NCBI GenBank assembly: GCA_030737875.1
Contig: CM060912.1
Span: 122,154,993 to 122,218,992, forward strand
Direction of reading: 5' to 3'
From: Allium sativum
Lineage: Eukaryota > Streptophyta > Magnoliopsida > Asparagales > Amaryllidaceae
DNA length: 64,000 nucleotides
How positions within the stretch are numbered: the first letter of the stretch is position 1; every line of letters begins with the position of its first letter. The translations under genes and the position numbers were made by a program. Positions 50,465 through 62,792 of this stretch are shown here, piece by piece. The notes beneath the pieces are model-generated. The model did no database searches. It was not told the origin of the DNA and worked only from the letters and a program-made list of their open reading frames with translations.

Positions 50465-51226
50465 GAAAAGGTTAAGTAATTTTGACTAATGACACTTAAC
50501 CGATATGACACGAATGGGTAGGTTAAGTGGAACCGGACTTGATTTCTTAATGACACTTAACCATATAAGACAATTAGGGGATGGGGTTAAGTAATTTACA
50601 CTTAACTAATCCGACTTGGTAATTAGATGGGGTTAAGTAACTTAGACTTAACTAATCTAAACACGGTAATTAGATGGGGCTAAGTAACCTTCACTTAACT
50701 AATCTAAGCACGGTAATTCGATGGGGTTAAGTTAAACACTTAACCAATCTAAACTTGGTAATTTAATGAGGTTAAGTAACCAATACTTAACATGATAATT
50801 TAATGGGGTTAAGTAACTTATACTTAACCAATTATACATGAGGATTTGATGAGGTTAAGTAACCTATACTTAACCAATCTAATATGCGGACCTGATAGGG
50901 TTAAGTCACAAGACCTTTTAACTTAGGCTTAACCATTGCAATACGATTAGTGGATGGGGTTAAGCTAACCCATACTTAACCAATCCGACTCGATAATCTG
51001 ATGGGATTAAGATAATATATGCTTAATCAATCTAACATGATAATCTGATAGGGTTAAGACAAATAAATACTTAACCAATTTGACTTGATAGGGATAAGTC
51101 ATGAGCTTCTTGGTATTCTTAACCAACTTGTAGGGCTAAGCCTTGAACTTGAGTACTTAGCCAATCTTGACATGATTCATGGGCGGGTTAGGTCATGAAC
51201 TTGAATGACAACACTTAACCCATTAG
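50465..51226 (+). repeat. Array of about 16 GGTTAAG/CTTAACC hairpin units
   Basis: Units of about 40-60 bases each carry a short inverted repeat such as GGTTAAGTA/TACTTAACC. They are spaced by 'aatctaa...gataatttgatg'. Variant units keep pairing: GGCTAAG with CTTAGCC (near 51134-51163) and ATTAAG with CTTAAT (near 51004-51027). The 3' LTR array is at about 56706-57470. Confidence 0.8.
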
Positions 51227-52692
51227 ACAAAACCCTAGCTCAGGGGACTAGGTTGAAAATCGTAGTTAACAAGGATAGTGGGAAGAGAAGCTAAGTGGTA
51301 AACCTTAGTTAAGGATAACTAAGTAATAATTCTTAGCCAAGGACACGGGACTAGTTCATAAATAGATACGGTAAGTCATCGCTTAATATACGAGGAGGAG
51401 CAACTTATCGGACTTGGATAAAAAGCTCCAGCGAACTGGGTGACGAAGCGGTAGCTTCGGGGGACGTGAGGGTAATCTTGGTATCCCTCTGTGAGGTGGC
51501 AGGTGGTCCATGAAACCCGGCCTCACAGAGGTTAAGGTCTGCGGTAGAAGAGCCAAGAGTATGCCTTGGTTGCTATACGAGCGACCTAAAGACTGGGATG
51601 GATTAGCGTGGAGTCGACGATACTTGTTTTTGCCCTGGATAGCACGTCGCTGACTACCTACCATCTTTAGTCAATCGTGTACGAACGGAAAGGCAGAGAA
51701 CTCCCAACAGACCATGTTCTTGCTATCGAGTCATGGGTGAGGTTGGCCCATAGGAAAGTGGGGCTATAGTGGGGCCGGGATGTAGTTCTCATACATGATT
51801 TTTCTTGGATTGCCTTTCAGTAGTAGAGGGAGGGGTCACGTGGGACCATAGCCACAGGTACAAAAACAGACCTTGATATCTGCACCAGCAGACGACTTAA
51901 AGCTCCCGACCGAGTTCCGTATTTCTTGATTTGCCCTGGCACGGAACTCGGATGGCACACTGAGATACATGTGCATCTAGACATGGAAAACGATTCACGA
52001 TACATACGTGGGATAAAGGGCGTGGTTGACGGGTGGCATAATCCCTAGTGGCCCTAGGTGGCTAAAACCCAAACCAAGTTACGGAAACATTCATTAGGTA
52101 GCATAATCCCAAGTGGTCCTAGGTGGCATAAATCCTAAGTGAACACTCTATAGTTCATGGTAAGAAAACATAACCAGATCAAGGGTAACAGTCCAAAACA
52201 ACTTCAAGGATAAAATGGTACTACGTTGAGGTGGTATAGATTTACATGGGAAAGCCCGTACGGCCTACGGCAAAGGACTGAACTTATACATGGAAAGAAA
52301 CATATGAGTTGGGAAAACCTACATATGCTATATATTAGGTTGACATGGACCATTACATGACATTGGGCAAGGGACATTCATAGTTAACACATGACGCGGG
52401 TTGGGATACTAGTACGAGAGGGGCAGAGCAAATATACATGATAAATACCTTGGGATGTTGTACATGACAGATACCTTGGGATTGTATACTTGATAGAAAC
52501 CTGACGATGTGATACCTTGATTTATCTTGACACCGTAGTTTATCATGATACCTTAGTTTATCTTGCTACAGTAGTTCATCCAGTTATCTCGGTTTAGCTT
52601 ATCTATCTTGTCGTCATCCTTATGTTTACTTTCAGTTTATGCATGTCATGTTACCTTTACCTGTTTTTATACTGGAAGTAGATAGGACTTAC

Positions 52693-52749
52693 CAGTCTTT
52701 ATGACTGACCCCGTTTTGTTTCGCCTCTTTGTCTTCCGTTTCCCCCCAG
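52693..52749 (+). promoter_or_regulatory. CAGTC/GACTG hairpin and pyrimidine tract ending in AG
   Basis: The hairpin (52693-52707) is followed by about 35 pyrimidine-rich bases ending CCCCCCAG (52742-52749). This looks like a 3' splice site, and the same block occurs in E3 (63573-63632) and, altered, in E1. A leader intron is an inference only. Confidence 0.4.
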
Positions 52750-53094
52750 GTTTTCAGGGAGGAAATGATGTTCTTTAGTTCGGACCTCTTATGCTTGAAG
52801 GTCATCATGTATAGCTTGGTCTCCTCTTGGCTATGGCTGCTTCACCGCTTTATTTTGGGGAATAATTTATGAAAAGGTTTTATGCTTCTTTACTATTGCA
52901 AGACAGGTTTTGATGTATTATGATGTAAAAGGCTTTAGACCTTATTTTATAAGGTAATGAAATTTGTTTTACTTCCGTTGTTTTATATATGTTCTGTCTT
53001 GTAATATTTCTGTGCATGTTTACCTCGATAATGCTTCACCAAACCTAGTGCATTCCCTTTGTGAGTGACCCTAGCGGAGGTGGGGTGTTACATT

Positions 53095-53106
53095 TGGTAT
53101 CAGAGC
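53095..53106 (+). promoter_or_regulatory. E2 primer binding site (initiator-Met tRNA)
   Basis: TGGTATCAGAGC, two bases after the 5' LTR. Confidence 0.92.
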
Positions 53107-53343
53107 AGAAGGTTACCAGACTGGGCAAAAGTTTTTAAAACCTTCTGAAAACTATTTGAAAAACCGTTTACAAAGAAGCATTTTTCAAGAAAATTTTGTT
53201 TTTAAAGGCTATTCCCCAAAAGCCATTAGCACTATCCTTTGTTTCCTTGATTGAATCTCTTTTCCTTTCTTTCCTCCATCTGTAGTCACAGTAGTTTTAA
53301 CTGCGACTAATCCTTGTCTAGCTACGAAGTGTTTTCCCGTGCG

Positions 53344-54330
53344 ATGGAAGAAGTTCTCGAGAGACCTGTTACCAAAGTTATAAGAAGGGATAATAAGAGC
53401 AAGGATAAAGGACACGAGCTTAAGAATAAGCAACTTGTTGGTATGGCTTGATCCACAAAGGAAGATAAGGACAAGATCAGCGAGAGGGCAATTGTATGCT
53501 CTCATTTCTAGCGTACCTAAGAGGATTGGTACCGTTTCTGTTAAAGGCTTAGCCTTTCCTTTCTATCATCCCGTCCAGACTTTGTTTTGATCATCGCATC
53601 ATTTAAGTCTGCTTTGATAGTTAAGTCTCTGCACCATAGTACTAGCATGGTAGAAGATCCCACTTTTGTCCCAAAATCTGGTTGGAGGATCGGTCCATTT
53701 ATTCATGACTTGTTTGGAATTGAGAACGTTTATGCCAAGTGTTGAGGTTAGAAGCAATGCTTCTATTGTTGAGCTATGGATGGATTCTAGGGATGAAGTG
53801 GTTATCCAGTAAGTGATGCCATTCTCGGTCTTGAAAGGAGGGTAGTTAAACTCTTAACTTGCCTTGGTAATACCCTCGAAGTCTCGTGTAACCTTATGAG
53901 TTCTGTCATGGTTAGTTACATAGAATCTCTTGATGCATTTATCAGAAATCTCTGATCCGATCGAGTAACGTTCGCCAATAAGGCGGATGGTTCATCCCGC
54001 TTAAGCATGGGTTATAGGAATCACCCTAGTAAGTGCACGTGGTAACATGGATTGGCATCGGTAAACGAGATCCGGAATTCACTAGTGAATTGTTGGAAAG
54101 CTTGCATGAAACCATGAGTACGCAGTTATGGTCGAGCCAAGGATTCTAGAAAAGAATAAGTGAAAAGGGAACGAGGGGCGACAGTGAAATGAGTTCCAAC
54201 TCATACCTTGGAAATAGGAATCAAGGAGCTACGAAATCATGAAGTCAAAGGCGGTCAAGGCACAATGGAATTAAGCTCACGGAAATGCGGCTTAGGCGCG
54301 CGCATCATGCCTCTTTTTAAGAATATATCG
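53344..54330 (+). pseudogene. Collapsed gag-pol of E2: collinear micro-remnants
   Basis: Short pieces match the E1 polyprotein in order. A Lys-rich stretch at 53344-53450 may be Gag linker. 53480-53950 covers the region before and through protease: HPVQTLF precedes the catalytic site, where the aspartate codon is replaced by a stop, and ERRVVKLLTCLGNTLE follows. 53971-54020 is the RT start (FANKADGSSRL). 54054-54130 is part of the integrase core (RDPEFTSELLESLHE). 54205-54300 is the chromodomain-like end (ELRNHEVK). Everything between is missing, including the RT catalytic site and RNase H. It codes for nothing useful. Confidence 0.75.
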
Positions 54331-54969
54331 TTGATCCCTGGTTCTCCTGTAGAGCTTGCTTGCATGCTATCGCTTGGTGGATATCCTCTCGGTCCTGTTT
54401 CTATTACAAACCCCATAAGGAGTTTGTCTTGTTTATCTCCTCGATCTTATCTTGGGAACCTTAGATAGAACTCTATGGATGTAAACATGTATTTGAAACA
54501 TGTTATGATTGATATGGTTGCAAATGGTTGCAAGTGGTTGCAAGTGGTTGCTCGTGGATGCGCGAATACACATTAGATACTAGATTGACGCGGTCATGTT
54601 TCATGTTGCATATGCACGAGTATTTGTACTTGTTTATGGTTGAAATTGAATATGTTACCATGTGGATGTTGCATGTGGATGAATGGTTGTGCACACATAT
54701 AGTGTTTATATGACTAGGACTATTTGCATACATGTTGGACTCATGGCACTAAACATATTTTGCATTAGAAAGATTATTTAGGCCTGATCATTAGCATTAG
54801 CTAAGGAACATATACACACACTTTCTACATGTGTTCATAAAGAATTAGGAGTCTTTTAAGGACCATGGTTGCCTGTGGATGATGTTTTGAGTATATGGAT
54901 GATGGATGGTAGGATACGTTCTTCCTAACTTGGAGATTTCGGGGACGAAATCCTTTAAGTTGGGGAGAA
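54331..54969 (+). mobile_element. E2 3' noncoding region and PPT
   Basis: Homologous to the E1 3' region: 'gaaacatgttatgattgat' and GGTTGCAAGTGG repeats near 54500-54550. It ends with CTTTAAGTTGGGGAGAA (54953-54969), the polypurine tract, directly before the 3' LTR. Confidence 0.8.
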
Positions 54970-57900
54970 TGTAACAACCCGGATTTTTTTACAACGTGCT
55001 AAGACAAGAATCAAGGAAGAATTTAATTATAAAATATGAATCAGGGGAAACGGGCTGTGCCATTGCGTTCGTCTCGAAAAAATACGCGAAATAGAGTCCG
55101 AGTTTTCGAGAATCGGAGTCCGTATGACCCAGTTATGGCCCGTCAAAGTTTTCAGAAAAATTCAAGTTCAAAAACAGTTCGAAATTCAAATCTGGAGCCA
55201 AACAGATTGGGCGGGAAAAATTCCCGCCCAAGCCCCAGATCGACTGGGGTGTCGACTGGGGAGTCGACACGCCCAGGGGGCAGGTCGACTGCCCAGTCGA
55301 CACGGGTGTCGACCTGGGTGGTCCGACCACTTTGGCCTGGGTGCACCTGCTTGGCCTTGTGCTATGTTCTGATGGCCTGTGACGGATTTTGAGGGTTCAG
55401 ATCTATCCTAGGGTTTATCCTACGGCCTAAACTACTCCTAATCTCTATAAAAAGACCCCTAGACCTAGCCTAAACCCTCACAAATCACTCATGCCACAAA
55501 GTGCCGCCAAAATCTATCTTGATCATGGCCTCCATCTCCAACTCCAAGAGCTCATGCATTCAAATCGGATCTGAATCAAAGGTGCTAGCTTGCTATATCA
55601 AATCAAGGGAGTGAATCAACGTTGCTATGCAAGTTTCATGACGATTCTTCAACAAAGGAGCCACCTTTCTTGGTCAAGACGATTCATGATCTTTCCCCTA
55701 AGCCTCTCTATGTAAGTTCTAGCTACTTCTAGATCTAAACGGTAGTTTTAATGATGGCATGGAATAAAACGAGATTAAACTAAGTATGCTAGCCTATATG
55801 AACCTTGTCATGCCTCTTTTTCTTGAACCTTTGACTTTTGGCTATGCTTAGTGAATAAATCATGCTATTCATGTTATGATTAACCTAGTTTATCTTGCAA
55901 GTTTGAATCTTTATCTATGGAATGTTAGCATGAACCTTTGGGAACCATTTGACTTGTGAAACATTGGCAAAGACTTGACTTTGGGGCTTATGCATGTAAA
56001 TGAACCCAAACCCCTTATGTTATCATGCATGTTTGTGGCCAAATTCCCTTATGATACTATGCATGTTTGTGGCCAAATTCCTTTATGATACTATGCATGT
56101 TTGTGGCCAAATTCCCTTATGATAATATGCATGTTTATGGCCGAATTCCCTTATGATGCTATGCATATTTTGAGGCCAAACCCCTTATGATACCATGCAT
56201 GTTGGTGGCCAATCCCTTTTTGACATCGTGCATGTTTTGAGGCCAATATGTAGCATAGTATCCTTACTATGTTGACTCGCTTTTACTTGGGTTGGAAACA
56301 CGATTTGGGGTAGGTTAGACGAGCGTGATTATGACATGATAATTTGACATGGGATTTCATGAAAATATGACACTCATGATACACCTAAATGGGGACATGA
56401 CATGTGGGGTAAACATGGGACTTGAAACTAGACACGTATGGGTTGTAAGTGTAATATGGCACTAGACCAAACATGAAAGTGGCCAACTCGAGGTTGGGTT
56501 GAGTTTGTAGCATAAATCTACCCGGACCCGCCCGGCTTAACTAGTGGCTACAAACAATAGGACCCAATGTGAGTAGTTGGTCATATAGCACTTAAAACCC
56601 GAGGTTAGACTAGGTTGCCCGGACCCGCCCGGCTTAACTAGTAACCACAACAAAGTCTAATGTGAGAGGTTGGGGTGCATTAATCTAATTAATGCCACAT
56701 GAAAAGGTTAAGTAATTTTGACTAATGACACTTAACCGATATGACACGAATGGGTAGGTTAAGTGGAACCGGACTTGATTTCTTAATGACACTTAACCAT
56801 ATAAGACAATTAGGGGATGGGGTTAAGTAATTTACACTTAACTAATCCGACTTGGTAATTAGATGGGGTTAAGTAACTTAGACTTAACTAATCTAAACAC
56901 GGTAATTAGATGGGGCTAAGTAACCTTCACTTAACTAATCTAAGCACGGTAATTTGATGGGGTTAAGTTAAACACTTAACCAATCTAAACTTGGTAATTT
57001 AATGAGGTTAAGTAACCAATACTTAACCAACTTAACATGATAATTTAATGGGGTTAAGTAACTTATACTTAACCAATTATACATGAGGATTTGATGAGGT
57101 TAAGTAACCTATACTTAACCAATCTAATATGCGGACCTGATAGGGTTAAGTCACAAGACCTTTTAACTTAGGCTTAACCATTGCAATACGATTAGTGGAT
57201 GGGGTTAAGCTAACCCATACTTAACCAATCCGACTCGATAATCTGATGGGATTAAGATAATATATGCTAAATCAATCTAACATGATAATCTGATAGGGTT
57301 AAGACAAATAAATACTTAACCAATTTGACTTGATAGGGATAAGTCATGAGCTTCTTGGTATTCTTAACCAACTTGTAGGGCTAAGCCTTGAACTTGAGTA
57401 CTTAGCCAATCTTGACATGATTCGTGGGCGGGTTAGGTCATGAACTTGAATGACAACACTTAACCCATTAGACAAAACCCTAGCTCAGGGGACTAGGTTG
57501 AAAATCGTAGTTAACAAGGATAGTGGGAAGAGAAGCTAAGTGGTAAACCTTAGTTAAGGATAACTAAGTAATAATTCTTAGCCAAGGACACGGGACTAGT
57601 TCATAAATAGATACGGTAAGTCATCGCTTAATATACGAGGAGGAGCAACTTATCTGACTTGGATAAAAAGCTCCAGCGAACTGGGTGACGAAGCGGTAGC
57701 TTCGGGGGATGTGAGGGTACTCTTGGTATCCCTCTGTGAGGTGGCAGGTGGTCCATGAAACCCGGCCTCACAGAGTTAAGGACTGCGGTAGAAGAGCCAA
57801 GAGTATGCCTTGGTTACCATGCGAGCGACCTAAAGACTGGGATGGATTAGCATGGAGTCGACGATACTTGTTTTTGCCCAGGATAGCACGTCGCCGACTA

Positions 57901-59341
57901 CCTACCATCTTTAGTCAATCGTGTACGAACGGAAAGGCAGAGAACTCCCAACAGACCATGTTCTTGCTATCGAGTCATGGGTGAGGTTGGCCCATAGGAA
58001 AGTGGGGCTATAGTGGGGCCGGGATGTAGTTCTCATACATGATTTTTCTTGGATTGCCTTTCAGTAGTTGAGGGAGGGGTCACGTGGGACCATAGCCACG
58101 GGTACAAAAATAGACCTTGATATCTGCACCAGCAGACGACTTAAAGCTCCCGACCGAGTTCCGTATTTCTTGATTTGCCCTGGCACAGAACTCGGATGGC
58201 ACACTGAGATACATGTGATTCTAAACATGGAAAACGATTCACGATACATACGTGGGATAAAGGGCGTGGTTGACGGGTGGCATAATCCCTAGTGGCCCTA
58301 GGTGGCTAAAACCCAAACCAAGTTACGGAAACATTCATTAGGTAGCATAATCCCTAGTGGTCCTAGGTGGCATAAATCCTAAGTGAACACTCGATAGTTC
58401 ATGGTAAGAAAACATAACCAGATCAAGGGTAACAGTCCAAAACAACTTCAAGGATAAAATGGTACTATGTTGAGGTGGTATAGATTTACATGGGAAAGCC
58501 CGTACGGCCTACGGCAAAGGACTGAACTTATACATGGAAAGAAACATACGAGTTGGGAAAACCTACATATGCTATATATTAGGTTGACATGGACCATTAC
58601 ATGACATTGGGCAAGGGACATTCATAGTTAACACATGATGCGGGTTGGGATACTAGTGCGAGAGGGGCAGAGCAAATATACATGATAAATACCTTGGGAT
58701 GTTATACATGATAGATACCTTGGGATTGTATACTTGATAGAAACCTGACGATGTGATACCTTGATTTATCTTGACATCGTAGTTTATCACGATACCTTAG
58801 TTTATCTTGCTACAGTAGTTCATCCAGTTATTTCGGTTTAGCTTATCTATCTTGTCGTCATCCTTATGTTTACTTTAAATTTATGCATGTCATGTTACCT
58901 TTACCTGTTTTTATACTAGAAGTAGATAGGACTTACCAGTCTTTATGACTGACCCCGTTTTGTTTTGCCTCTTTGTCTTCCGTTCCCCCCCCCCCCAGGT
59001 TTTCAGGGAGGAAATGATGTTGTTTAGTTCGGACCTCTTATGCTTGAAGGTCATCATGTATAGCTTGGTCTCCACTTGGCTATGGCTGCTTCACCGCTTT
59101 ATTTTGGGGAATAATTTATGAAAAGGTTTTATGCTTCTTTACTATTGCAAGACAGGTTTTGATGTATTCTGATGTAAAAGGCTTTAGACCTTATTTTATA
59201 AGGTGATGAAATTTGTTTTACTTCCGCTGTTTTATATATGTTCTGTCTTGTAATATTTCTGTGCATGTTTACCTCGATAATGCTTCACCAAACCTAGTGC
59301 ATTCCCTTTGTGAGTGACCCTAGCGGAGGTGGGGTGTTACA
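54970..59341 (+). repeat. E2 3' LTR
   Basis: Same content as 48739-53092. Gaps include an extra 10 bases near 57027, an extra 6 bases near 55530, and a C12 run at 58985-58996 where the 5' copy has C6. Confidence 0.92.
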
Positions 59342-59346
59342 GCTGA
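59342..59346. repeat. E2 target site duplication GCTGA, right copy
   Basis: Identical to 48734-48738. Confidence 0.88.
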
Positions 59347-59414
59347 GATAAATTCTTAATGTAGTAATTCTATGGAACGGCTAACCGTATTTCCATTCTA
59401 ATGAGACCAAACAC

Positions 59415-60941
59415 CAGAAACTACATCCATAACTCAAACATCAGAAACCAAACAAAAGAACCAAGCAAACAAAACTAAAGAAGCATCAAAGAGGGACCTC
59501 TCTTGAAGGTCATACCCAAATTGGGTGCAACTTAGGGGTCGTTAACAATCTCTCTTTAGTGGTAGGTGCTAACCCTTATGAAGTGCGGCAACCCGAGACT
59601 CACTCCTAGGACCAGGGTGTCCTATTGTGGTGGGTCCCTTTGCGATTCTAAGCCAATCCGTTGAGTTCTCTAATTGAAATAGACTTTCATGTGCTTTAAA
59701 ATAAGGATCTTCATTTTTCTTCTCCTTACGAAAGCTCTGCCATTCCTTCAAGAAAACACCTTGTTCCCTCTGCATTCATTCAAACAACAACTATACTTGT
59801 AATCAACAATATAATAAATTTAACTATGTATGGACGTAGCTAGAGTTTGTCGAACCAATATAAAAACTATATTTCCTCCGTTGATTCCTTTTCTTTTTCT
59901 GATATTCTTTTATTAGATCTATGGCTATGTACCCATTAAGCCATGATTGTGATCATCCTAAATTCTTATGGGTATTGGTACTTATTTAATAAAAAATGAG
60001 TCTAACATTTTTGGCTCATCGGGTGAGGGAACTTGAATTAAAACTTTTGATATTGGAGTTTGGAGAGCTAAGGATTGCAATGGCTAAGAAGAAAAGAGTC
60101 AGAGCTCACGCAGAAGGGACTGAACAAGAAGAGAGTCGAGAGGCTTCTTTAGAAGGAAATCCTTACATATACTTGGCACAGGAGGAAATGAGTTATGTTT
60201 TAAACTAATTACAAGATAGACTAGTCAGGAAAGAAGACATGCGAAGGAGATATAAAGAAACGATGGCAACTTTCTTCTAAAGGATAGAACAAGCTGACGG
60301 AGCTGGAAACTAGAACTTCGACGATGAAAACGAAGTAGGAACACAAATAAACATAACTCAATAACCAGGACCAACAACCGAAGTAGAGACCATGGTCAAT
60401 GTTGATCCCTCTCAAGGTATTAGAATCGATCCCTCTAGAACTAGGGGCATGGCCTTGGTACAACTCCGGATGACTTTTGATCAACCTGGAGTTCGAGAGT
60501 CAAAACTTGGAGTTGTTGGTTTAGAGAAAGTTAGTGATGCAAAAAAACTTGGATAAACCCCGAGGGATTAGATTAGAATTGAGCCCTTTAGAGGGGTTGT
60601 CACTGATCCTTTAAACCTTGGTGGAATGCCTTTGGGTTGGATGGATACAATTATTACTGAAATGGATGTTCGAATGATGGGAGTTCAGAATGCCAATCGA
60701 CGACCATTTCTAAACAATAATGATGAACTTGCATACATTATTTGTTGGGCGATTTTAGGCGGATTAGTGAACATTGATTTCGATGATGTACAATGGTCAC
60801 TCCAATGACTGGAAACTCGAGGAATTCACCGAACTTCAAACTTTCGGCGCTTGAAGTTTATGGCTGAAGGAAGGATCTAACCATCCATTTAATATAATAC
60901 ATGAAGCATGTGAAAGTGTTAGGAGCATTGGTGGAAGTGAT
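59415..60941. other. Unassigned DNA with broken frames, target of E3
   Basis: A minus-strand frame of 68 codons (59569-59775, with FLKEWQSFRKEKKNEDPYF) and a chain of plus-strand frames broken by single stops (59996-60890) look like a decayed protein. The plus-strand chain includes MAKKKRVRAHAEGTEQEESRE and RRPFLNNNDELAYIICWA. Phrases such as 'IDPSRTRGMALVQL' and 'TDPLNLGGMPLGWM' are mutually similar. The family is not recognised. A retroelement gag is possible. Confidence 0.35.
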
Positions 60942-61522
60942 TGTAACAACCCGTATTTTTGAATAACATGTTATAACATAAATGGAGGCAGAATTAAACT
61001 GTAAAATCTGAATCAAGGGAAACGGGCTGTGCCATTGCGTTCGTCTCGGAAAAATACGCGAAATAGAGTCCGAGTTTTCGAAAATCGGAGTCCGTATGAC
61101 CAAGATATGGCCTCGCGAAGTTACACGAAAAATTCACAAATTAAAGTATACTTAATTAAGTGAAATGGGTTGCGCAGAGATATACATATATATTGATATA
61201 TATATATATAATTGAAAATTAAATAAATAAATATGCAAAAATGTTCAAAACAGCGAATTGGGAGAGGGGAATAACCGAACCGACCGATTTTTGAGGTCGA
61301 CCCAAGCCCGCTGGGTCGACTAGGGGTTAATCCAGGGTGTTTGGCTATCAACCCGTGGGCCGATTCGCTCAAATGCAGATTTTGCATTTGAATGGTTCTC
61401 ATGGTTCAGCTTTAATCTAAAGGCCCTAGATGGTTCCTACACTTGACTTCTTCCTCAAGACATGCTTTGATGGCTTGGATTGAATCTAGGGTTAATCCTA
61501 TGGCTAATACTATCCTAATCCT

Positions 61523-61531
61523 CTATAAAAA
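61523..61531 (+). promoter_or_regulatory. E3 TATA box
   Basis: CTATAAAAA, followed by GACCCC as in E2. Confidence 0.65.
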
Positions 61532-61911
61532 GACCCCAAACCTAGCCTAAATCACCATTATTCAATCCTACAACTAAACTATGTCAAATTTGTTCCTCCC
61601 ATGGCCTCCACTCTCATGCTAAAATTTCTAAGTTAATTTCTATGAGAGATTTTGAGTTCATACAAGTGTTTTCAAACTTGTATGAGTGTTCTTAGCTTGC
61701 ATTCAAGTCAAGTTGCAACATTTCTATTTCAAAGCAAGGGTTTTTATTGAATTGGCTCAAGGGTTTTCATTTGGAGCTTGCATATTTGGGTTTTTGGTGC
61801 TTGCATAAGGGCTTCGTCTCAATCTTTATAATAAATATTTATTTGTGTCTTCATAGCATTGTAAGCCCTTTTCTACTTTCTTTCTTTGAACTCTAAAGTT
61901 AAATGAATGAT

Positions 61912-62115
61912 GCAAGTTTGGGGTTGATCATTATATGCAAGTTTGGTTGATCATTATATGCAAGTTTGGTTGGTCATTATATGTAAGTTTGGTTGATCAT
62001 TATATGCAAATTTGGTTGATTATTATATGCAAGTTTGGATGATCATTATGCAAGTTGGTTTAATCATTATGTATGACACATGTTGCTATGTTATGCAAGT
62101 TTGGGTTGATCATGT
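61912..62115 (+). repeat. TATGCAAGTTTGGTTGATCAT minisatellite in the E3 leader
   Basis: About eight units of 21-24 bases at the same relative place as the E1 and E2 minisatellites. Confidence 0.9.
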
Positions 62116-62600
62116 TATCATGTTATGCAAGTTAAACTTGAGGTTTTGAGCATAAAGCTCCAAGCTTTATATTAAAGGTTGCATTTTGGCAACATGAAAG
62201 TTATCATATCCCTTATGATAACTTGCATGTGAGGCAAAATGTGAACTTCTAGCAACTTCTACATGTTATTTATCACCATGTATCACTCATATGCTAAGTT
62301 TGGTTTTATGCATGCTTTTGAAGCCTAATAATGCAATATGCAAGTATATGAACATATGTACATTTCATATGCCACCATGTTAAACTTGTGGCTTCAACAC
62401 CTTTATGTCATGGTTATGCCAAGCTCCCTATTTTATCCTTTATGCGTTGTTGCGATTATGTAAACGATGGGATTACGTTGGGGTTGGGTAACATAATGAC
62501 ATGAACATGATTTTTGTAACATGACGTGATATGTTAACTTGTAATTATGTTTTGGAAACATAATGGACATGACACTTAGAAAATATGAGTGTGGCCAACT

Positions 62601-62792
62601 CGAGGTTGGGTTGAGTTTGTAGCATAAATCTACCCGGACCCGCCCGGCTTAACTAGTGGCTACAAACAATAGGACCCAATGTGAGAAGTTGGTCATGTTG
62701 TGCTCGAACCCGAGGTTAGACCTAGTTGTGGTGTAAAGCTACCCGGACCCGCCCGGCTTAACTAGTAACCACAACAAAGTCTAATGTGAGAG
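62601..62792 (+). ncRNA. Tandem stem-loop module in the E3 leader
   Basis: The first hairpin is as in E2 (GTTTGTAGC/GCTACAAAC). The second has a full inner arm GTTGTGGT/ACCACAAC and an outer arm TTAGAC/GTCTAA. Both enclose CCCGGACCCGCCCGGCTTAA. Confidence 0.55.

Larger units (their letters stand above)
48739..53092 (+). repeat. E2 5' LTR
   Basis: TGTAACAACCC at the start and GGGGTGTTACA at the end. In order it contains: the conserved U3 core (48821-48897), a 25 bp palindrome (48976-49000), a GTCGAC cluster (49009-49082), a TATA box (49214-49222), a TATGCATGTTTGTGG minisatellite (49748-50010), paired stem-loops (50254-50435), a hairpin array (50465-51226), a CAGTC/GACTG hairpin (52693-52707) and a pyrimidine tract ending CAG (52747-52749). 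No gene is present. Confidence 0.92.
48739..59341 (+). mobile_element. E2: non-autonomous Ty3/gypsy derivative (LARD-like), 10.6 kb
   Basis: LTRs of 4354 bp (48739-53092) and 4372 bp (54970-59341) enclose only 1877 bp. The duplication GCTGA flanks it (48734-48738 and 59342-59346), and joining the flanks restores the D2 LTR. The PBS and PPT are intact, so it could move with proteins supplied in trans. The internal region holds only collinear scraps of an E1-like pol. Very long LTRs with a non-coding core fit the LARD definition. About 60 substitutions and several small gaps were seen between the LTRs (about 1.4 percent). E2 is therefore older than E1 but still recent. Confidence 0.9.
45002..59409 (-). 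mobile_element. D2: truncated Ty3/gypsy element, split by E2
   Basis: The order on the plus strand is a stub of the 3' LTR (about 45002-45072), a gag remnant (to 45941), PBS (46121-46131), and the 5' LTR (46135-48738, resuming at 59347-59409 after E2). AACAC stands before the stub (44997-45001) and after the LTR end (59410-59414), which fits a 5 bp duplication. If so, nearly the whole 3' LTR and all of pol were deleted within the element. It is the same family as D1. Confidence 0.65.
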
